Assembly (NCBI RefSeq): GCF_040515995.1
Contig: NZ_CP159485.1
Span: 744,001-808,000 of the forward strand
Direction of reading: 5' to 3'
DNA from: Proteinivorax hydrogeniformans
GTDB taxonomy: Bacteria > Bacillota > Proteinivoracia > Proteinivoracales > Proteinivoracaceae
Length of the DNA: 64,000 bases
In this document: in pieces, positions 33,743 to 43,279 of the stretch
Position numbering within the stretch: position 1 is the first letter of the stretch
How the letters are laid out: the number at the start of each line of letters is the position of its first letter
The notes under the pieces: generated by a model
Databases searched by the model: none
Seen by the model: only the letters and a program-made list of their open reading frames with translations
Told to the model about the DNA's origin: nothing
Position numbers and translations under genes: made by a program

Positions 33743-34235
33743 AAGGCATTGGATGGATCACTAGGCCACACCGACCGGCCTATGAAATCAAAACCTGATT
33801 TAAACAAGAAATAAAACCTGATGGGGTCGAATTCAGGATTTATCATTCTACCTCTGGGCTAAGGTATTCCTCTGCTGTTTCTCCACATGCTCGATACCTT
33901 TGGCTTATGAGACGACATATCCATGTCTCTGATGTTAATGAAAGAAAGCTCAACGCCAAAGGCTTACTCACAGGGAGAAAAGACGCAGACGAATAATACG
34001 CCCTGCTGGCAGAACGATAAACCCTTCATTGGGCAAACAATTTCATTATTTGTTACCCATCTTAGAGGTGATCATACTAGAATCTAAGCACTTCTAAGCA
34101 GTCTGGCCATTCGGGTAACTATTAATATATGGCTAACCAAAGAGGTTCCAACCTCCCATTTCCTAGCACTAGTTTGAAGGGGTGATCTCGGTGTCCACCC
34201 CTGATCCGGGTAAGGGTTATGATTTTTTTATACCC
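33743..34235 (+). ncRNA. Putative large structured non-coding RNA within the fab operon
   Basis: No open frame of note, but the composition is richer in G+C than other gaps and many local helices can be drawn: TAGGCC/GGCCTA (33762-33782), CCTGA/TCAGG (33817-33837), GCTAAGGTAT with ATACCTTTGGC (33858-33904), GAGGT/ACCTC (34142-34155) and AGGGGTG/CACCCCT (34178-34202). A TATAAT stands just upstream and a T7 tract at 34223. About 500 nt long. Size, folding and host type recall OLE RNA of anaerobic extremophiles, but the gene context (fabK-fabD) is not the usual one and I cannot confirm the family. A decayed mobile element is the alternative. Confidence 0.55.
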
Positions 34236-34284
34236 ACCTCCAACCTCTCACCTCACACTACTATAACTAAGGAGTGTCCCATTT

Positions 34285-35220
34285 ATGGATAAAAAAATTG
34301 CTTTTTTATTCCCAGGTCAAGGTTCTCAGTTTGTTGGCATGGGAAAGGAGCTTAATGATAACTTTCAAGTATGTAAAGAAGTATATGAAAAGGCAGATGC
34401 AGCTTTAGGTTATAGTATTTCTGATATCTGCTTTAACGGTCCCCAAGATAAGTTAGACAATACTGAGTATACTCAGCCGGCGATGTTGGCAACCAGTGTT
34501 GCTACATTAAAACTACTTCAAAAAGAGGGGATAAAACCGACTGTTGCAGCTGGGCTTAGTCTCGGTGAATACTCTGCTTTGGTTTGCAGCGGCATGCTGG
34601 ATTTTGAAGAAGGGGTAAAGCTTATTCAAAAAAGGGGACAGTTTATGCAACAGGCTGTTCCTTCCGGAATTGGTGGCATGGCCGCTGTTATCGGTCTTAA
34701 TCAACATCAAATAAAAGAAGTCTGCAACGAAGCTTCAATTTTTGGCGTTGTGGAGTCGGCAAACTTTAACTGCCCTGGGCAAATAGTTATTGCTGGGGAA
34801 ATAGAAGCCCTTAAAAAAGCCTGTGAAATTGCAAAAAACCATGGGGCTTTAAAGGCTATTATGTTAAATGTAAGTGGACCATTTCATAGTTCCATGCTCA
34901 AAGAAGCTGCAGAAAATCTTAAAAAGGAACTAGAAAATGTTCAGTTTATAGATAGTGAAATAAACGTAATTACTAATGTAACAGGAGATTATTTAGATAA
35001 AGCAGCAGTTAGAGAAATTTTAAAAAAGCAAGTTAAAAGCCCAGTTAAATGGGAACAGAGTATAAATAAAATGCTAGAAGATGGCATAAATACTTTTGTG
35101 GAAATAGGCCCAGGTAAAACTCTTAGTGGATTTATAAAAAAAATTAACAGAAGAGCCAGAACGTATAATATTCAAGATCTTAAGTCTTTAGAAAAGGCAC
35201 TGAACGGATTAACAAAATAA
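34285..35220 (+). CDS. fabD: Malonyl-CoA:ACP transacylase
   Basis: Product of 311 aa. FPGQGSQFVGMG at the start forms part of the oxyanion hole, the nucleophile is Ser in GLSLGEYSAL near 92, an Arg near 117 (KRGQFMQ) binds the malonyl carboxylate and His in VSGPFHSSML near 200 completes the dyad. It loads malonyl groups onto ACP. Separated from fabK by about 620 nt of putative RNA, it may be transcribed from that region's promoter as well as from the main one. Confidence 0.93.
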   Translation: MDKKIAFLFPGQGSQFVGMGKELNDNFQVCKEVYEKADAALGYSISDICFNGPQDKLDNTEYTQPAMLATSVATLKLLQKEGIKPTVAAGLSLGEYSALVCSGMLDFEEGVKLIQKRGQFMQQAVPSGIGGMAAVIGLNQHQIKEVCNEASIFGVVESANFNCPGQIVIAGEIEALKKACEIAKNHGALKAIMLNVSGPFHSSMLKEAAENLKKELENVQFIDSEINVITNVTGDYLDKAAVREILKKQVKSPVKWEQSINKMLEDGINTFVEIGPGKTLSGFIKKINRRARTYNIQDLKSLEKALNGLTK

Positions 35221-35241
35221 TAAAGTTGGAGTGATCTAGCA

Positions 35242-35994
35242 GTGGAAAATAAAATATTGCAGGGAAAAACTGCACTAGTTACGGGCGGAAGTAGAGGGAT
35301 CGGAAAGGCAATAGCTGTCAAACTGGCAGAGCTAGGTGCTAACCTTGTCTTAAACTACAGAAGCTCAAGTCAAGCTGTAGAAGAAGTTGTAAAAGAGATA
35401 AAAGGTTTGGGAGTAGATGCTATTGTAGTTCAAGGTGATGTTAGTAGCTTTGATCAATCTCAAAAGGTTATCAAAAAAGCAGTTGATGAATTTAACAGTC
35501 TAGATATTTTAGTAAACAATGCAGGGATAACTGCTGACGGACTAATCATGAGAATGAAAGAAGAAGATTTTGATAAAGTTTTGCAGGTTAACCTTAAAGG
35601 TGCTTTTAACTGCACTAGACACGCTTCCACACAAATGATAAGGCAGAAAAGTGGTAGCATTATAAATATTTCATCTGTGATAGGTATTACAGGAAATGCT
35701 GGGCAATCCAACTACGCTGCAGCTAAAGCTGGGATTATAGGACTTACAAAGTCTGTAGCTAAGGAATTGGCTCCTAGAGGAATTACAGTTAACGCCCTAG
35801 CCCCTGGTTTTATAGAAACTGATATGACTAAGGTGCTAGGAGAAAAGGTGAAGGGCGAATCTCTTAAAAACATCCCTCTAAAAAGGTTTGGGTCACCAGA
35901 GGATATAGCTGAAGCAGCATGCTTTTTAGCATCACAAAAAGCGTCCTATATAACCGGTCAAGTTCTAAATGTAGATGGTGGTATGGTTATATAA
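35242..35994 (+). CDS. fabG: 3-oxoacyl-ACP reductase
   Basis: Product of 250 aa from a GTG start (ribosome site GGAGTG). NADP-binding loop VTGGSRGIGKAIA near 14, NNAG near 91, and catalytic Ser (NISSVIG near 141), Tyr and Lys (SNYAAAKAG near 156) are intact. It reduces 3-oxoacyl-ACP to the 3-hydroxy form with NADPH. Order fabD-fabG-fabF is conserved in Firmicutes. Confidence 0.93.
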   Translation: MENKILQGKTALVTGGSRGIGKAIAVKLAELGANLVLNYRSSSQAVEEVVKEIKGLGVDAIVVQGDVSSFDQSQKVIKKAVDEFNSLDILVNNAGITADGLIMRMKEEDFDKVLQVNLKGAFNCTRHASTQMIRQKSGSIINISSVIGITGNAGQSNYAAAKAGIIGLTKSVAKELAPRGITVNALAPGFIETDMTKVLGEKVKGESLKNIPLKRFGSPEDIAEAACFLASQKASYITGQVLNVDGGMVI

Positions 35995-36023
35995 GGAAAC
36001 CAAAAACAAAAGAGGTGTTTGAT

Positions 36024-37259
36024 TTGAAAAATAGAGTTGTAGTTACCGGTCTAGGTGCTGTTACACCATTAGGTAATAACGTTAACGATTATTGGAACAA
36101 CCTAAAAAAAGGTGAAAGCGGAATTGATTTTATAAAAGCTTTTGACACTGAAGAGTATAAAGTAAAATTAGCAGCTGAAGTAAAAAACTTTGATCCAGAA
36201 GTTATCGGTAAAAAGCATGCTAAAAGGATGGATAGATACTGCCAATTTGCAATTGCAGCTGCCGATGAAGCTATAGAAAACTCAGGACTAGATTTAGATA
36301 ACGTAAATAGGCATAGATTTGGAGTTGTAGTTGGATCAGGTATCGGTGGAATAGGCACAATCGAAAAACAACAACAAAAGCTTTTAGAAAAAGGTCCCAA
36401 TAGAGTTCATCCACTGTTTATACCTAAAATCATAAGTAATATGGCTGCGGGTAACATTGCTATACGCTTTGAAGCTAAAGGAATTTGCACAAATATCGTA
36501 ACTGCCTGCGCTACCGGTACAGACTGTATAGGTCAGGCATTTAAAATGATTGAAAATAATGCTGCAGATATAATCATTGCAGGGGGAGCTGAGGCTTCTA
36601 TAACTCCTCTTTCAATGGCAGGATTCACTTCTTTAACTGCCCTTAGTAAGAGCACAGATCCTAAAAGAGCTTCCATACCCTTTGACAAAGAAAGAAATGG
36701 CTTTGTAATGGGTGAAGGTGCGGGAGTAGTAATATTAGAATCCTTAGAGCATGCCCAAAAACGTGGGGCAAAGATACACGGAGAAGTTGTAGGTTACGGC
36801 TTTACTTGCGATGCTCATCATATGACATCGCCAGCACCTAAAGGTGAAGGAGCTGCGCGGGCAATGAAGATAGCTTTAGCAGAAGGGAAAATAGAAGCAA
36901 AAGAAGTATCATATATAAATGCCCACGGAACAAGCACAGAATACAATGACAAGTTTGAAACACAGGCGATAAAAACTGTTTTTGGTGAAGGAGCTAAGGA
37001 TGTGATGGTAAGCTCGACAAAATCCGCAACAGGTCACCTTCTCGGTGCAGCAGGTGCTATAGAGGCTATTGCATCGATAAAAGCTTTAGAAAATAGTTTT
37101 GTACCTCCAACTTTGGGGTACTCCGTTTTTGATGAAGAATGTGATCTTGACTATGTTCCAAACAAAGGAAGAGAAAAAGAGATGAAATACGCTATGTCTA
37201 ACTCTTTAGGGTTTGGTGGCCATAACGGTGTAATTCTATTTAAAAAATGGAGTGATTAA
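36024..37259 (+). CDS. fabF: Beta-ketoacyl-ACP synthase II
   Basis: Product of 411 aa from the TTG at 36024, with AGAGGTG 6 nt upstream; this gives the standard FabF start KNRVVVTGLGAVTPLGN. An in-frame start at 35919 lies inside fabG. Catalytic Cys in TACATGTDCIGQAF near 164, His in NAHGTSTEYND near 303 and His in TKSATGHLLGAAGA near 340 are present. It condenses malonyl-ACP with growing acyl-ACP chains. Confidence 0.93.
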   Translation: MKNRVVVTGLGAVTPLGNNVNDYWNNLKKGESGIDFIKAFDTEEYKVKLAAEVKNFDPEVIGKKHAKRMDRYCQFAIAAADEAIENSGLDLDNVNRHRFGVVVGSGIGGIGTIEKQQQKLLEKGPNRVHPLFIPKIISNMAAGNIAIRFEAKGICTNIVTACATGTDCIGQAFKMIENNAADIIIAGGAEASITPLSMAGFTSLTALSKSTDPKRASIPFDKERNGFVMGEGAGVVILESLEHAQKRGAKIHGEVVGYGFTCDAHHMTSPAPKGEGAARAMKIALAEGKIEAKEVSYINAHGTSTEYNDKFETQAIKTVFGEGAKDVMVSSTKSATGHLLGAAGAIEAIASIKALENSFVPPTLGYSVFDEECDLDYVPNKGREKEMKYAMSNSLGFGGHNGVILFKKWSD

Positions 37260-37262
37260 AAG

Positions 37263-37745
37263 ATGAATATCAAAGAAATTACAGAGCTTATAAAGGTTAT
37301 GAATAAATCAAACTTAACGAAATTAGAAATACAGGAAAATGCCGTTTCCATTAAGATGGAAAAGCAAGGGGAAAGGGTTATGGTTAAGGAAGCTCAGGTA
37401 GTTGAACCTGAAGAACCTGTCAACACCCAAGAGATTGATAGAGAAGAACCTACTGTAAAAAAGAAAGAACAACCTAAAGTAGAGACTAAAGTTAACGATG
37501 AAAATACCGTTACAATAACCTCACCAATCGTTGGAACTTTTTATGAATCGCCAGCGCCAGGAAAACCTCCTTATGTTAAAGTAGGAAGCAAAGTAGCAGT
37601 TGGAGATACCCTATGTATCGTTGAAGCCATGAAGATAATGAACGAAATCGACAGTGAGGTTTGTGGTGAAGTAGTGGAAGTAATGGTAAACGACGGGGAT
37701 ATGGTTGAGTTTGGACAAGAGTTATTCAAAATCGCTAAGCGATAG
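37263..37745 (+). CDS. accB: Biotin carboxyl carrier protein of acetyl-CoA carboxylase
   Basis: Product of 160 aa. An N-terminal helix (KEITELIKVMNKSNLTKLEI) is followed by a Glu/Pro-rich linker at about 45-75 and a biotinyl domain with the biotin Lys in VEAMKIMNEIDSEV near 126 and the preceding SPIVGTFYESPAPG thumb region. The biotin ligase at 41490 should modify it. It shuttles CO2 between AccC and the AccDA transferase. Confidence 0.93.
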   Translation: MNIKEITELIKVMNKSNLTKLEIQENAVSIKMEKQGERVMVKEAQVVEPEEPVNTQEIDREEPTVKKKEQPKVETKVNDENTVTITSPIVGTFYESPAPGKPPYVKVGSKVAVGDTLCIVEAMKIMNEIDSEVCGEVVEVMVNDGDMVEFGQELFKIAKR

Positions 37746-37757
37746 GAGGAAAGTTTA

Positions 37758-38186
37758 ATGACTTCTTTAAATGCACAACAAATCAAAGAGATTATACCCC
37801 ACAGGTATCCATTTTTGTTGGTGGATAAGATTGTAGAGTTAGAAAAAGGCAAAAAAGCAACAGGGTATAAAAATGTAACGGTAAATGAAGAGTTTTTTAA
37901 TGGACACTTTCCTGATAATCCCGTTATGCCAGGGGTTCTTATCATTGAGGCCCTAGCTCAAGTTGGGGCAGTTGCCATGTTAAGCACTGAGGAATTTGCC
38001 GGTAAAACTGCCTACTTTACTGGTATTAACAAAGCCAAATTTAGGCGGAAGGTAGTCCCTGGCGATGTATTAAAGCTTGAAGCAGAGCTTGTAAAGGCAA
38101 GAAGAAATGCTGGTGTTGCCAAAGTGGAGGCTAGCGTCGAAGGTCAAAAGGCAGCAGATGCAGAAATCATGTTTATGATAGGGTGA
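37758..38186 (+). CDS. fabZ: 3-hydroxyacyl-ACP dehydratase FabZ
   Basis: Product of 142 aa with the hotdog fold. The active-site His is in [20 protein letters not shown] near 50 with the Glu 14 residues later. [14 protein letters not shown] near 13 is the family start. It dehydrates 3-hydroxyacyl-ACP. AGGAGG precedes the ATG. No separate FabA or FabM is visible in the window, so how unsaturated chains are made is not shown. Confidence 0.93.
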   Translation: MTSLNAQQIKEIIPHRYPFLLVDKIVELEKGKKATGYKNVTVNEEFFNGHFPDNPVMPGVLIIEALAQVGAVAMLSTEEFAGKTAYFTGINKAKFRRKVVPGDVLKLEAELVKARRNAGVAKVEASVEGQKAADAEIMFMIG

Positions 38187-38190
38187 TAAC

Positions 38191-39528
38191 ATGTTTAAAA
38201 AAATATTAGTTGCAAATCGCGGAGAAATTGCAATTAGAATTATAAGAGCTTGCAGAGAAATGGGAATAGAAACAGTAGCCATTTATTCAACAATAGATAA
38301 AGATGCTCTCCATGTTCAAATGGCTGACGAGTCAGTATGCGTAGGGCCACCAAATGATAGCTATACTAATATTACTAGGATTATAAGTGCTACAGTGTTA
38401 ACAGGAGCTGAAGCTATTCATCCTGGGTTTGGTTTTTTATCTGAAAACAGCCGTTTTGCCCAAATGTGTCAAGAATGTAACATAACATTTATCGGGCCTG
38501 ATGGTGAAATTATTGATAAAATGGGCAATAAATCTAACGCCAGAAAGCTTATGATGGAAGCTGGTGTGCCTGTTATCCCAGGCTCTAAAGAACCTGTTTT
38601 TGACGATGAAAAAGCGGTATCGACTGCAAAAAATATAGGCTATCCTGTTATGATCAAAGCTTCTGCCGGCGGTGGTGGAAGAGGTATACGTATTGTACGG
38701 TCTGAAAGCGAGCTTTTAGATGCATTTAACATGGCAAAAAAGGAGGCTAAAGCCGCCTTTGGTGATGACACCATGTATATGGAGAAATTTTTAGAAAAAC
38801 CTCGCCATGTGGAAATTCAGATTTTAGCTGATCATTATGGAAACACTATTCATTTAGGAGAAAGGGACTGTTCAATACAAAGACGTAATCAAAAAGTACT
38901 AGAGGAAGGTCCTTGTCCTATCCTTAATGAAGAGTTAAGAGAAAAAATGGGAGACGCTGCTATAAAAGCAGCTCGATATGTGGGGTATAAAAATGCCGGA
39001 ACAATTGAATTTTTGCTAGACAGCTATAATAACTTTTATTTTATGGAAATGAACACCAGAATACAGGTAGAACACCCAGTTACTGAATTTATTACAGGCA
39101 TTGATCTAATAAAAGAGCAGATAAAAATAGCTTCGGGGCAAAAACTTAACATAAAGCAAAAGGATGTCAAATTTAGCGGGCATGCTATTGAATGTAGAAT
39201 AAACGCAGAAGATCCAAAAAGAAACTTTATGCCAAGCCCAGGGAAGGTAGATGTTTTATTTATACCTGGTGGTCTCGGTGTACGAGTGGATACACTACTT
39301 TATGATGGATATATTATACCTCCTTCGTATGATTCAATGATAGCTAAGCTTATAGTACATGGCAAAGATAGGTCAGAAGCAATTAACAAAATGCGAAGGG
39401 CTCTAGGAGAATTCTTACTTGACGGTATAAGTACTAATATAGATTTTCAATTTAGCATTATTAACAATGATAAATTCTTGCAAGGTGATTATGACACAGG
39501 CTTTGTTTCGGAAAATCTAAATTTATAA
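38191..39528 (+). CDS. accC: Biotin carboxylase subunit of acetyl-CoA carboxylase
   Basis: Product of 445 aa. ATP-grasp fold: FKKILVANRGEIAIRIIRAC at the start, glycine loop KASAGGGGRGIRIV near 159, HVEIQILAD near 208, EMNTRIQVEHPVTE near 287 with the catalytic residues. It carboxylates biotin on AccB with ATP and bicarbonate. It starts 4 nt after fabZ ends. Confidence 0.94.
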   Translation: MFKKILVANRGEIAIRIIRACREMGIETVAIYSTIDKDALHVQMADESVCVGPPNDSYTNITRIISATVLTGAEAIHPGFGFLSENSRFAQMCQECNITFIGPDGEIIDKMGNKSNARKLMMEAGVPVIPGSKEPVFDDEKAVSTAKNIGYPVMIKASAGGGGRGIRIVRSESELLDAFNMAKKEAKAAFGDDTMYMEKFLEKPRHVEIQILADHYGNTIHLGERDCSIQRRNQKVLEEGPCPILNEELREKMGDAAIKAARYVGYKNAGTIEFLLDSYNNFYFMEMNTRIQVEHPVTEFITGIDLIKEQIKIASGQKLNIKQKDVKFSGHAIECRINAEDPKRNFMPSPGKVDVLFIPGGLGVRVDTLLYDGYIIPPSYDSMIAKLIVHGKDRSEAINKMRRALGEFLLDGISTNIDFQFSIINNDKFLQGDYDTGFVSENLNL

Positions 39529-39564
39529 AAGCCTTTAATGAGGGTGTAAAGGGAGTTGGTTTAG

Positions 39565-41346
39565 GTGTTTAAAAGACTTTTTAAAAAGACTAAGTATATA
39601 ACTGTAAGTCCAGAAAAGCTTGAAGAGTTTAAAGCCAAAGAGCCTCAAGAAGATGTAGAAATAAAAGTTGGAAAAGGAGTTAGTCAAGGGCAAAAGCCAA
39701 ATATTCCAACAGGAATGTGGCTTAAATGTAATAAATGCGGTCAGGTCATTTATAAAAAAGACCTAGAAGGAAGCTACAAGGTTTGTGGCTTTTGCACTTA
39801 TCATATAAGGTTATCTGCCCAGGAAAGAATAGAGCAAATCATAGATCAAGGAACCTGGACTGAAATAAACGAAAATATTAAATCACAAAACCCTCTAGAC
39901 TTTGAAGGTTACCCTGAGAAAATTAAAGGTCTCGAAGAAAAAACAGGATTAGACGAAGCGGTAGTTAGTGGAATAGGTAAAATAAACGATCAAAGCACGG
40001 TACTATGTATAATGGATAGCCGCTTTATGATGGGGAGCATGGGCTCTGTAGTTGGTGAAAAGCTTACAAGAGCAGTAGAAAAAGCCATCGAAGAAAACTT
40101 GCATCTGGTAGTGTTTACTGCTTCTGGAGGAGCTAGAATGCAGGAAGGGATATTTTCATTGATGCAGATGGCTAAGGTTAGCGCTGCAATCTCAAAACTA
40201 AATGAAGCAGGTTTGTTATACATTCCAGTGCTGACAGATCCTACTACAGGCGGAGTAACTGCTAGCTTTGCCATGTTAGGAGACGTTATTTTGTCAGAAC
40301 CTAGAACTCTTATAGGATTTGCAGGGAAAAGAGTTATAGAGCAAACCATAAAGCAAAAGCTTCCCGAGGGTTTTCAAAGTGCAGAATTCTTATTAGAAAA
40401 GGGGTTTGTAGACAAAATAGTCCATCGAGAGGATTTAAAACAAACCTTAGGTGATATTTTGAAAATGCATAACTTCAAAGGTGAGCTAGATAACTTTGCA
40501 AAAAATGATAAAAAGCAGATATTACCTGATAAACTAGAAAAGATTGATAGAACTCCTTTTGAGAAGGTTAAGTTAGCTAGAAAGATAGAGCGTCCCACTT
40601 CTTTAGACTATATCAATGTTATTTTTGATAACTTTATAGAGTTACATGGAGATAGGTACTTTGGGGATGATAGTTGTGTAGTTGGAGGCTTAGCGTATTT
40701 AAACGGCACTCCGGTAACGGTTATAGGTCAACAAAAAGGTAGAGACCTAAAAGAAAATATTAAAAGAAATTTTGGAATGCCAAACCCAGAAGGGTATAGA
40801 AAAGCGCTACGGCTTATGAAACAAGCTGAAAAGTTTAATCGCCCAGTTATTTGCTTTGCTGATACGCCTGGTGCTTACTGCGGGATAGGAGCTGAAGAAA
40901 GAGGACAGGGAGAGGCAATTGCCCAAAACCTTACTCAGATGGCATCACTTAAAACTCCAATAATCTCTATAGTAATTGGTGAAGGTGGAAGTGGAGGAGC
41001 GCTAGCTTTAACGGTTGCTGATGAGATTTATATGTTAGAGAATGCTATATTTTCTGTGCTATCGCCAGAAGGTTTTGCTTCTATATTGTGGAAAAATGCC
41101 GGTCGGGCTCAAGAGGCAGCTAATATCATGAAAATTACTGCTCAAGACTTAAAAGACTTTGGAATAATTGAAAAAATCATACCAGAACCTAAGGGTGATG
41201 CTAGTCTTTCACCAAAAGAGACAGCAAAATTATTAAAGCAAGGTATTGTAGAAGGACTATCCGAAAAATTAGAAGAAGATATAGATAGGTTGCTAGAAAA
41301 GCGCTACAATAAGTTTAGGAAAATAGGTCAGTATATAGAAAGTTAA
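39565..41346 (+). CDS. accDA: Fused acetyl-CoA carboxylase carboxyltransferase, beta-alpha (AccD-AccA)
   Basis: Product of 593 aa from a GTG. Residues 1 to about 285 are AccD: zinc ribbon with two Cys pairs (CNKCG near 54 and CGFC near 74) and the crotonase-type core ([17 protein letters not shown] near 188). A linker with [14 protein letters not shown] near 313 leads to AccA at about 335-590 ([40 protein letters not shown]). The two subunits are usually separate proteins; one continuous frame is seen here with no stop. It transfers the carboxyl group to acetyl-CoA, making malonyl-CoA. Confidence 0.92.
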   Translation: MFKRLFKKTKYITVSPEKLEEFKAKEPQEDVEIKVGKGVSQGQKPNIPTGMWLKCNKCGQVIYKKDLEGSYKVCGFCTYHIRLSAQERIEQIIDQGTWTEINENIKSQNPLDFEGYPEKIKGLEEKTGLDEAVVSGIGKINDQSTVLCIMDSRFMMGSMGSVVGEKLTRAVEKAIEENLHLVVFTASGGARMQEGIFSLMQMAKVSAAISKLNEAGLLYIPVLTDPTTGGVTASFAMLGDVILSEPRTLIGFAGKRVIEQTIKQKLPEGFQSAEFLLEKGFVDKIVHREDLKQTLGDILKMHNFKGELDNFAKNDKKQILPDKLEKIDRTPFEKVKLARKIERPTSLDYINVIFDNFIELHGDRYFGDDSCVVGGLAYLNGTPVTVIGQQKGRDLKENIKRNFGMPNPEGYRKALRLMKQAEKFNRPVICFADTPGAYCGIGAEERGQGEAIAQNLTQMASLKTPIISIVIGEGGSGGALALTVADEIYMLENAIFSVLSPEGFASILWKNAGRAQEAANIMKITAQDLKDFGIIEKIIPEPKGDASLSPKETAKLLKQGIVEGLSEKLEEDIDRLLEKRYNKFRKIGQYIES

Positions 41347-41489
41347 CAGCTACTTGGGTTTAACTATCTATATATGAACATCACCCCCTAACAATGCTTT
41401 TTGCCTTTACTCGTTGCATAAATGAGTAATAGTGATATGAAAAGGATAACAAACGTAGCAACTCTTAATGCATAAAGGTAGGTTTTCAT

Positions 41490-42230
41490 ATGCTAGGAAA
41501 AAAAATAATAAATCTAAAAGCTGTAGATTCCACAAACTCCTACGCTCAAAAGTTAGCCAAACAGAGATACCCTGAAGGAACTGTAGTTTTTGCTGAGAGC
41601 CAAACAAAGGGTAGGGGGCGACTAGGTAAAAGCTGGCTTTCTTTAGAAGAAAAGGGTTTATACATGAGCGTTATTTTTAGGCCGCCTTATAAAGCAGCAA
41701 AAACTCAGCTTATCACCCCTCTAACAGCGGCAGCTGTTTGCAGTGCCTTAAGAGACTTTAAGTTGGACGCTATGATTAAGTGGCCCAACGATATATATAT
41801 TTCTGAGAAAAAAGTTTGTGGAATTTTGTCAGAGATATCTCTAAAAGCAAATAAACCCTCGTATGTAATAGTTGGTATCGGCATAAACTTAAATCACAAA
41901 AAAGATGACTTTCCCATTGATTTGCAGCATAAATCTACGTCCATTAGAGCAGAAATGGGGTGCCCAATAGACAAGCAGGAAGTAGTTAAAAATTTGTTGT
42001 TTTACTTAAATATGTTTTATGAAGAGTTTATAGTTAAAGGGAATATAAACTCTTCAATAAGTGTATGCAATAAGTATTCTTTACTAAAAGGCAAGATAAT
42101 TAACGTAAAAAACAAAGAACACATCATAACAGGCTTGGCAGGGGAAATAACCTCGAATGGGTCATTGATGATAAAAGATAAGGTTGGAACGGTCAAGGAT
42201 GTTATAACAGGTGAAGTTATAAAGTTTTAA
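41490..42230 (+). CDS. birA: Biotin--[acetyl-CoA-carboxylase] ligase
   Basis: Product of 246 aa. KAVDSTNSYAQKLAKQ near 10, ESQTKGRGRLGKSW near 36 (ATP/biotin loop) and IKWPNDIYISEKKVCGILSE near 93 are the catalytic core motifs; a small C-terminal domain follows. The N-terminal DNA-binding domain of bifunctional BirA repressors is absent, so it is a ligase only. It follows accDA by 143 nt and would attach biotin to AccB. Confidence 0.9.
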   Translation: MLGKKIINLKAVDSTNSYAQKLAKQRYPEGTVVFAESQTKGRGRLGKSWLSLEEKGLYMSVIFRPPYKAAKTQLITPLTAAAVCSALRDFKLDAMIKWPNDIYISEKKVCGILSEISLKANKPSYVIVGIGINLNHKKDDFPIDLQHKSTSIRAEMGCPIDKQEVVKNLLFYLNMFYEEFIVKGNINSSISVCNKYSLLKGKIINVKNKEHIITGLAGEITSNGSLMIKDKVGTVKDVITGEVIKF

Positions 42231-42250
42231 TTTTCTCCTTAAAAATTAAT

Positions 42251-42304
42251 AAAATAGGGCTGTCTCAAGTATCTAAGCGGTATTTGTGACAGCCCTATTT
42301 TATT
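42251..42304 (+). terminator. Rho-independent terminator after birA
   Basis: AAAATAGGGCTGTC pairs perfectly with GACAGCCCTATTTT across a 23-nt loop, followed by ATTTTT. Confidence 0.8.
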
Positions 42305-42411
42305 TTTACACAAAACAGTTCAATAATAGTAGCAAACCTGTATAAAACTGTCAAAGATTAAAAATACTAATACGTGAAATCAAAGTATTCCCTATATGAA
42401 AGGAGAAACTA

Positions 42412-42924
42412 ATGAGCGAAAAGTTAGTTTTGCAACCCAAAAATGACATGGAAAAAGACTTGCCCAAGGAAAAGTTTGATGAGTTAGAGGCATACATTGA
42501 CAGTCTTGAAGAAAGTGAAGGGACATTGATTCAGGTGCTGCATAAAGCTCAAAAAATATTTGGTTATCTTCCTAGAGATGTTCAGCTATTTATATCTAGA
42601 AAGATGGATATAACCGGCGCTAGAGTTTATGGAGTTGTGAGCTTTTACAACTACTTTAATGATAAACCACCTGGTGAAGTTACTATTAATGTTTGCACCG
42701 GCACAGCCTGTTTTGTAAAAGGAGCTAATGAAATAATAGCATACCTTGAAGAAAAACTAGAGATTGCTGCAGGTCAAACAACAGAAGATGGAAGGTTTAC
42801 CTTAAACGGTGTGCGCTGTGTGGGGGCTTGTGGTCTCGCCCCTGTAGTGATAATAGGAGAAAAAGTCTATGGGAGGGTAAAGGTAGAAGAACTAGATGAT
42901 ATTTTAGCCAAATATGAAAGGTAG
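42412..42924 (+). CDS. hndA: Hydrogenase subunit HndA (NuoE-like, 2Fe-2S)
   Basis: Product of 170 aa. The thioredoxin-like fold carries a [2Fe-2S] site with Cys in NVCTGTACFVKGA near 97 and CVGACGLAPVV near 137. LIQVLHKAQKIFGYLP near 39 is the usual helical start. It is the first gene of a four-gene [FeFe] hydrogenase operon and would pass electrons between HndC and the rest of the complex. Confidence 0.9.
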   Translation: MSEKLVLQPKNDMEKDLPKEKFDELEAYIDSLEESEGTLIQVLHKAQKIFGYLPRDVQLFISRKMDITGARVYGVVSFYNYFNDKPPGEVTINVCTGTACFVKGANEIIAYLEEKLEIAAGQTTEDGRFTLNGVRCVGACGLAPVVIIGEKVYGRVKVEELDDILAKYER

Positions 42925-42932
42925 GATAGAAA

Positions 42933-43262
42933 ATGAAAACCCTAAAAGAGCTTCGAGATATAAGAGAAAAAGCTTCAGCTAAACTTAAAGCTAGAAACGC
43001 TGCGGATAAAAGCACAATAAAAGTTCAAGTTGGCATGGGAACGTGTGGGATATCTTCCGGAGCAAGAGACACATTTATGGCGATACTAGAAGAAGCCAAC
43101 AACAAAAACATAGATAACCTTAGCATAACTCAGGTTGGTTGTTTAGGTAACTGCTTTGAGGAGCCAGTGGTTAGGCTAATTTATCCTGGTCAAAAGCCAA
43201 AAATTTTTGTAAACGTAGATGTAGAAAAAGCAAAAGAAATAATCGAAGAAATAAAAAGTTAG
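42933..43262 (+). CDS. hndB: Hydrogenase subunit HndB (thioredoxin-like 2Fe-2S)
   Basis: Product of 109 aa. IKVQVGMGTCGISSGARDTF near 29 and ITQVGCLGNCFEEPVVRLIY near 66 hold the Cys residues of a thioredoxin-like [2Fe-2S] ferredoxin. The protein is characteristic of HndABCD-type NAD(P)-linked hydrogenases. It lies 8 nt after hndA. Confidence 0.87.
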   Translation: MKTLKELRDIREKASAKLKARNAADKSTIKVQVGMGTCGISSGARDTFMAILEEANNKNIDNLSITQVGCLGNCFEEPVVRLIYPGQKPKIFVNVDVEKAKEIIEEIKS

Positions 43263-43279
43263 GTGGGAGGTAATTAACT

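Noticed and set aside
33743-34235. Group II intron in the fab operon
   Set aside because: I see no domain V hairpin pattern or GUGYG-type 5' end, and no reverse transcriptase frame.
36089-36400. Minus-strand frame opposite fabF
   Set aside because: It lacks a ribosome site and overlaps fully conserved FabF coding sequence; it is a by-product of the real gene. The same holds for other antisense frames opposite strong genes.
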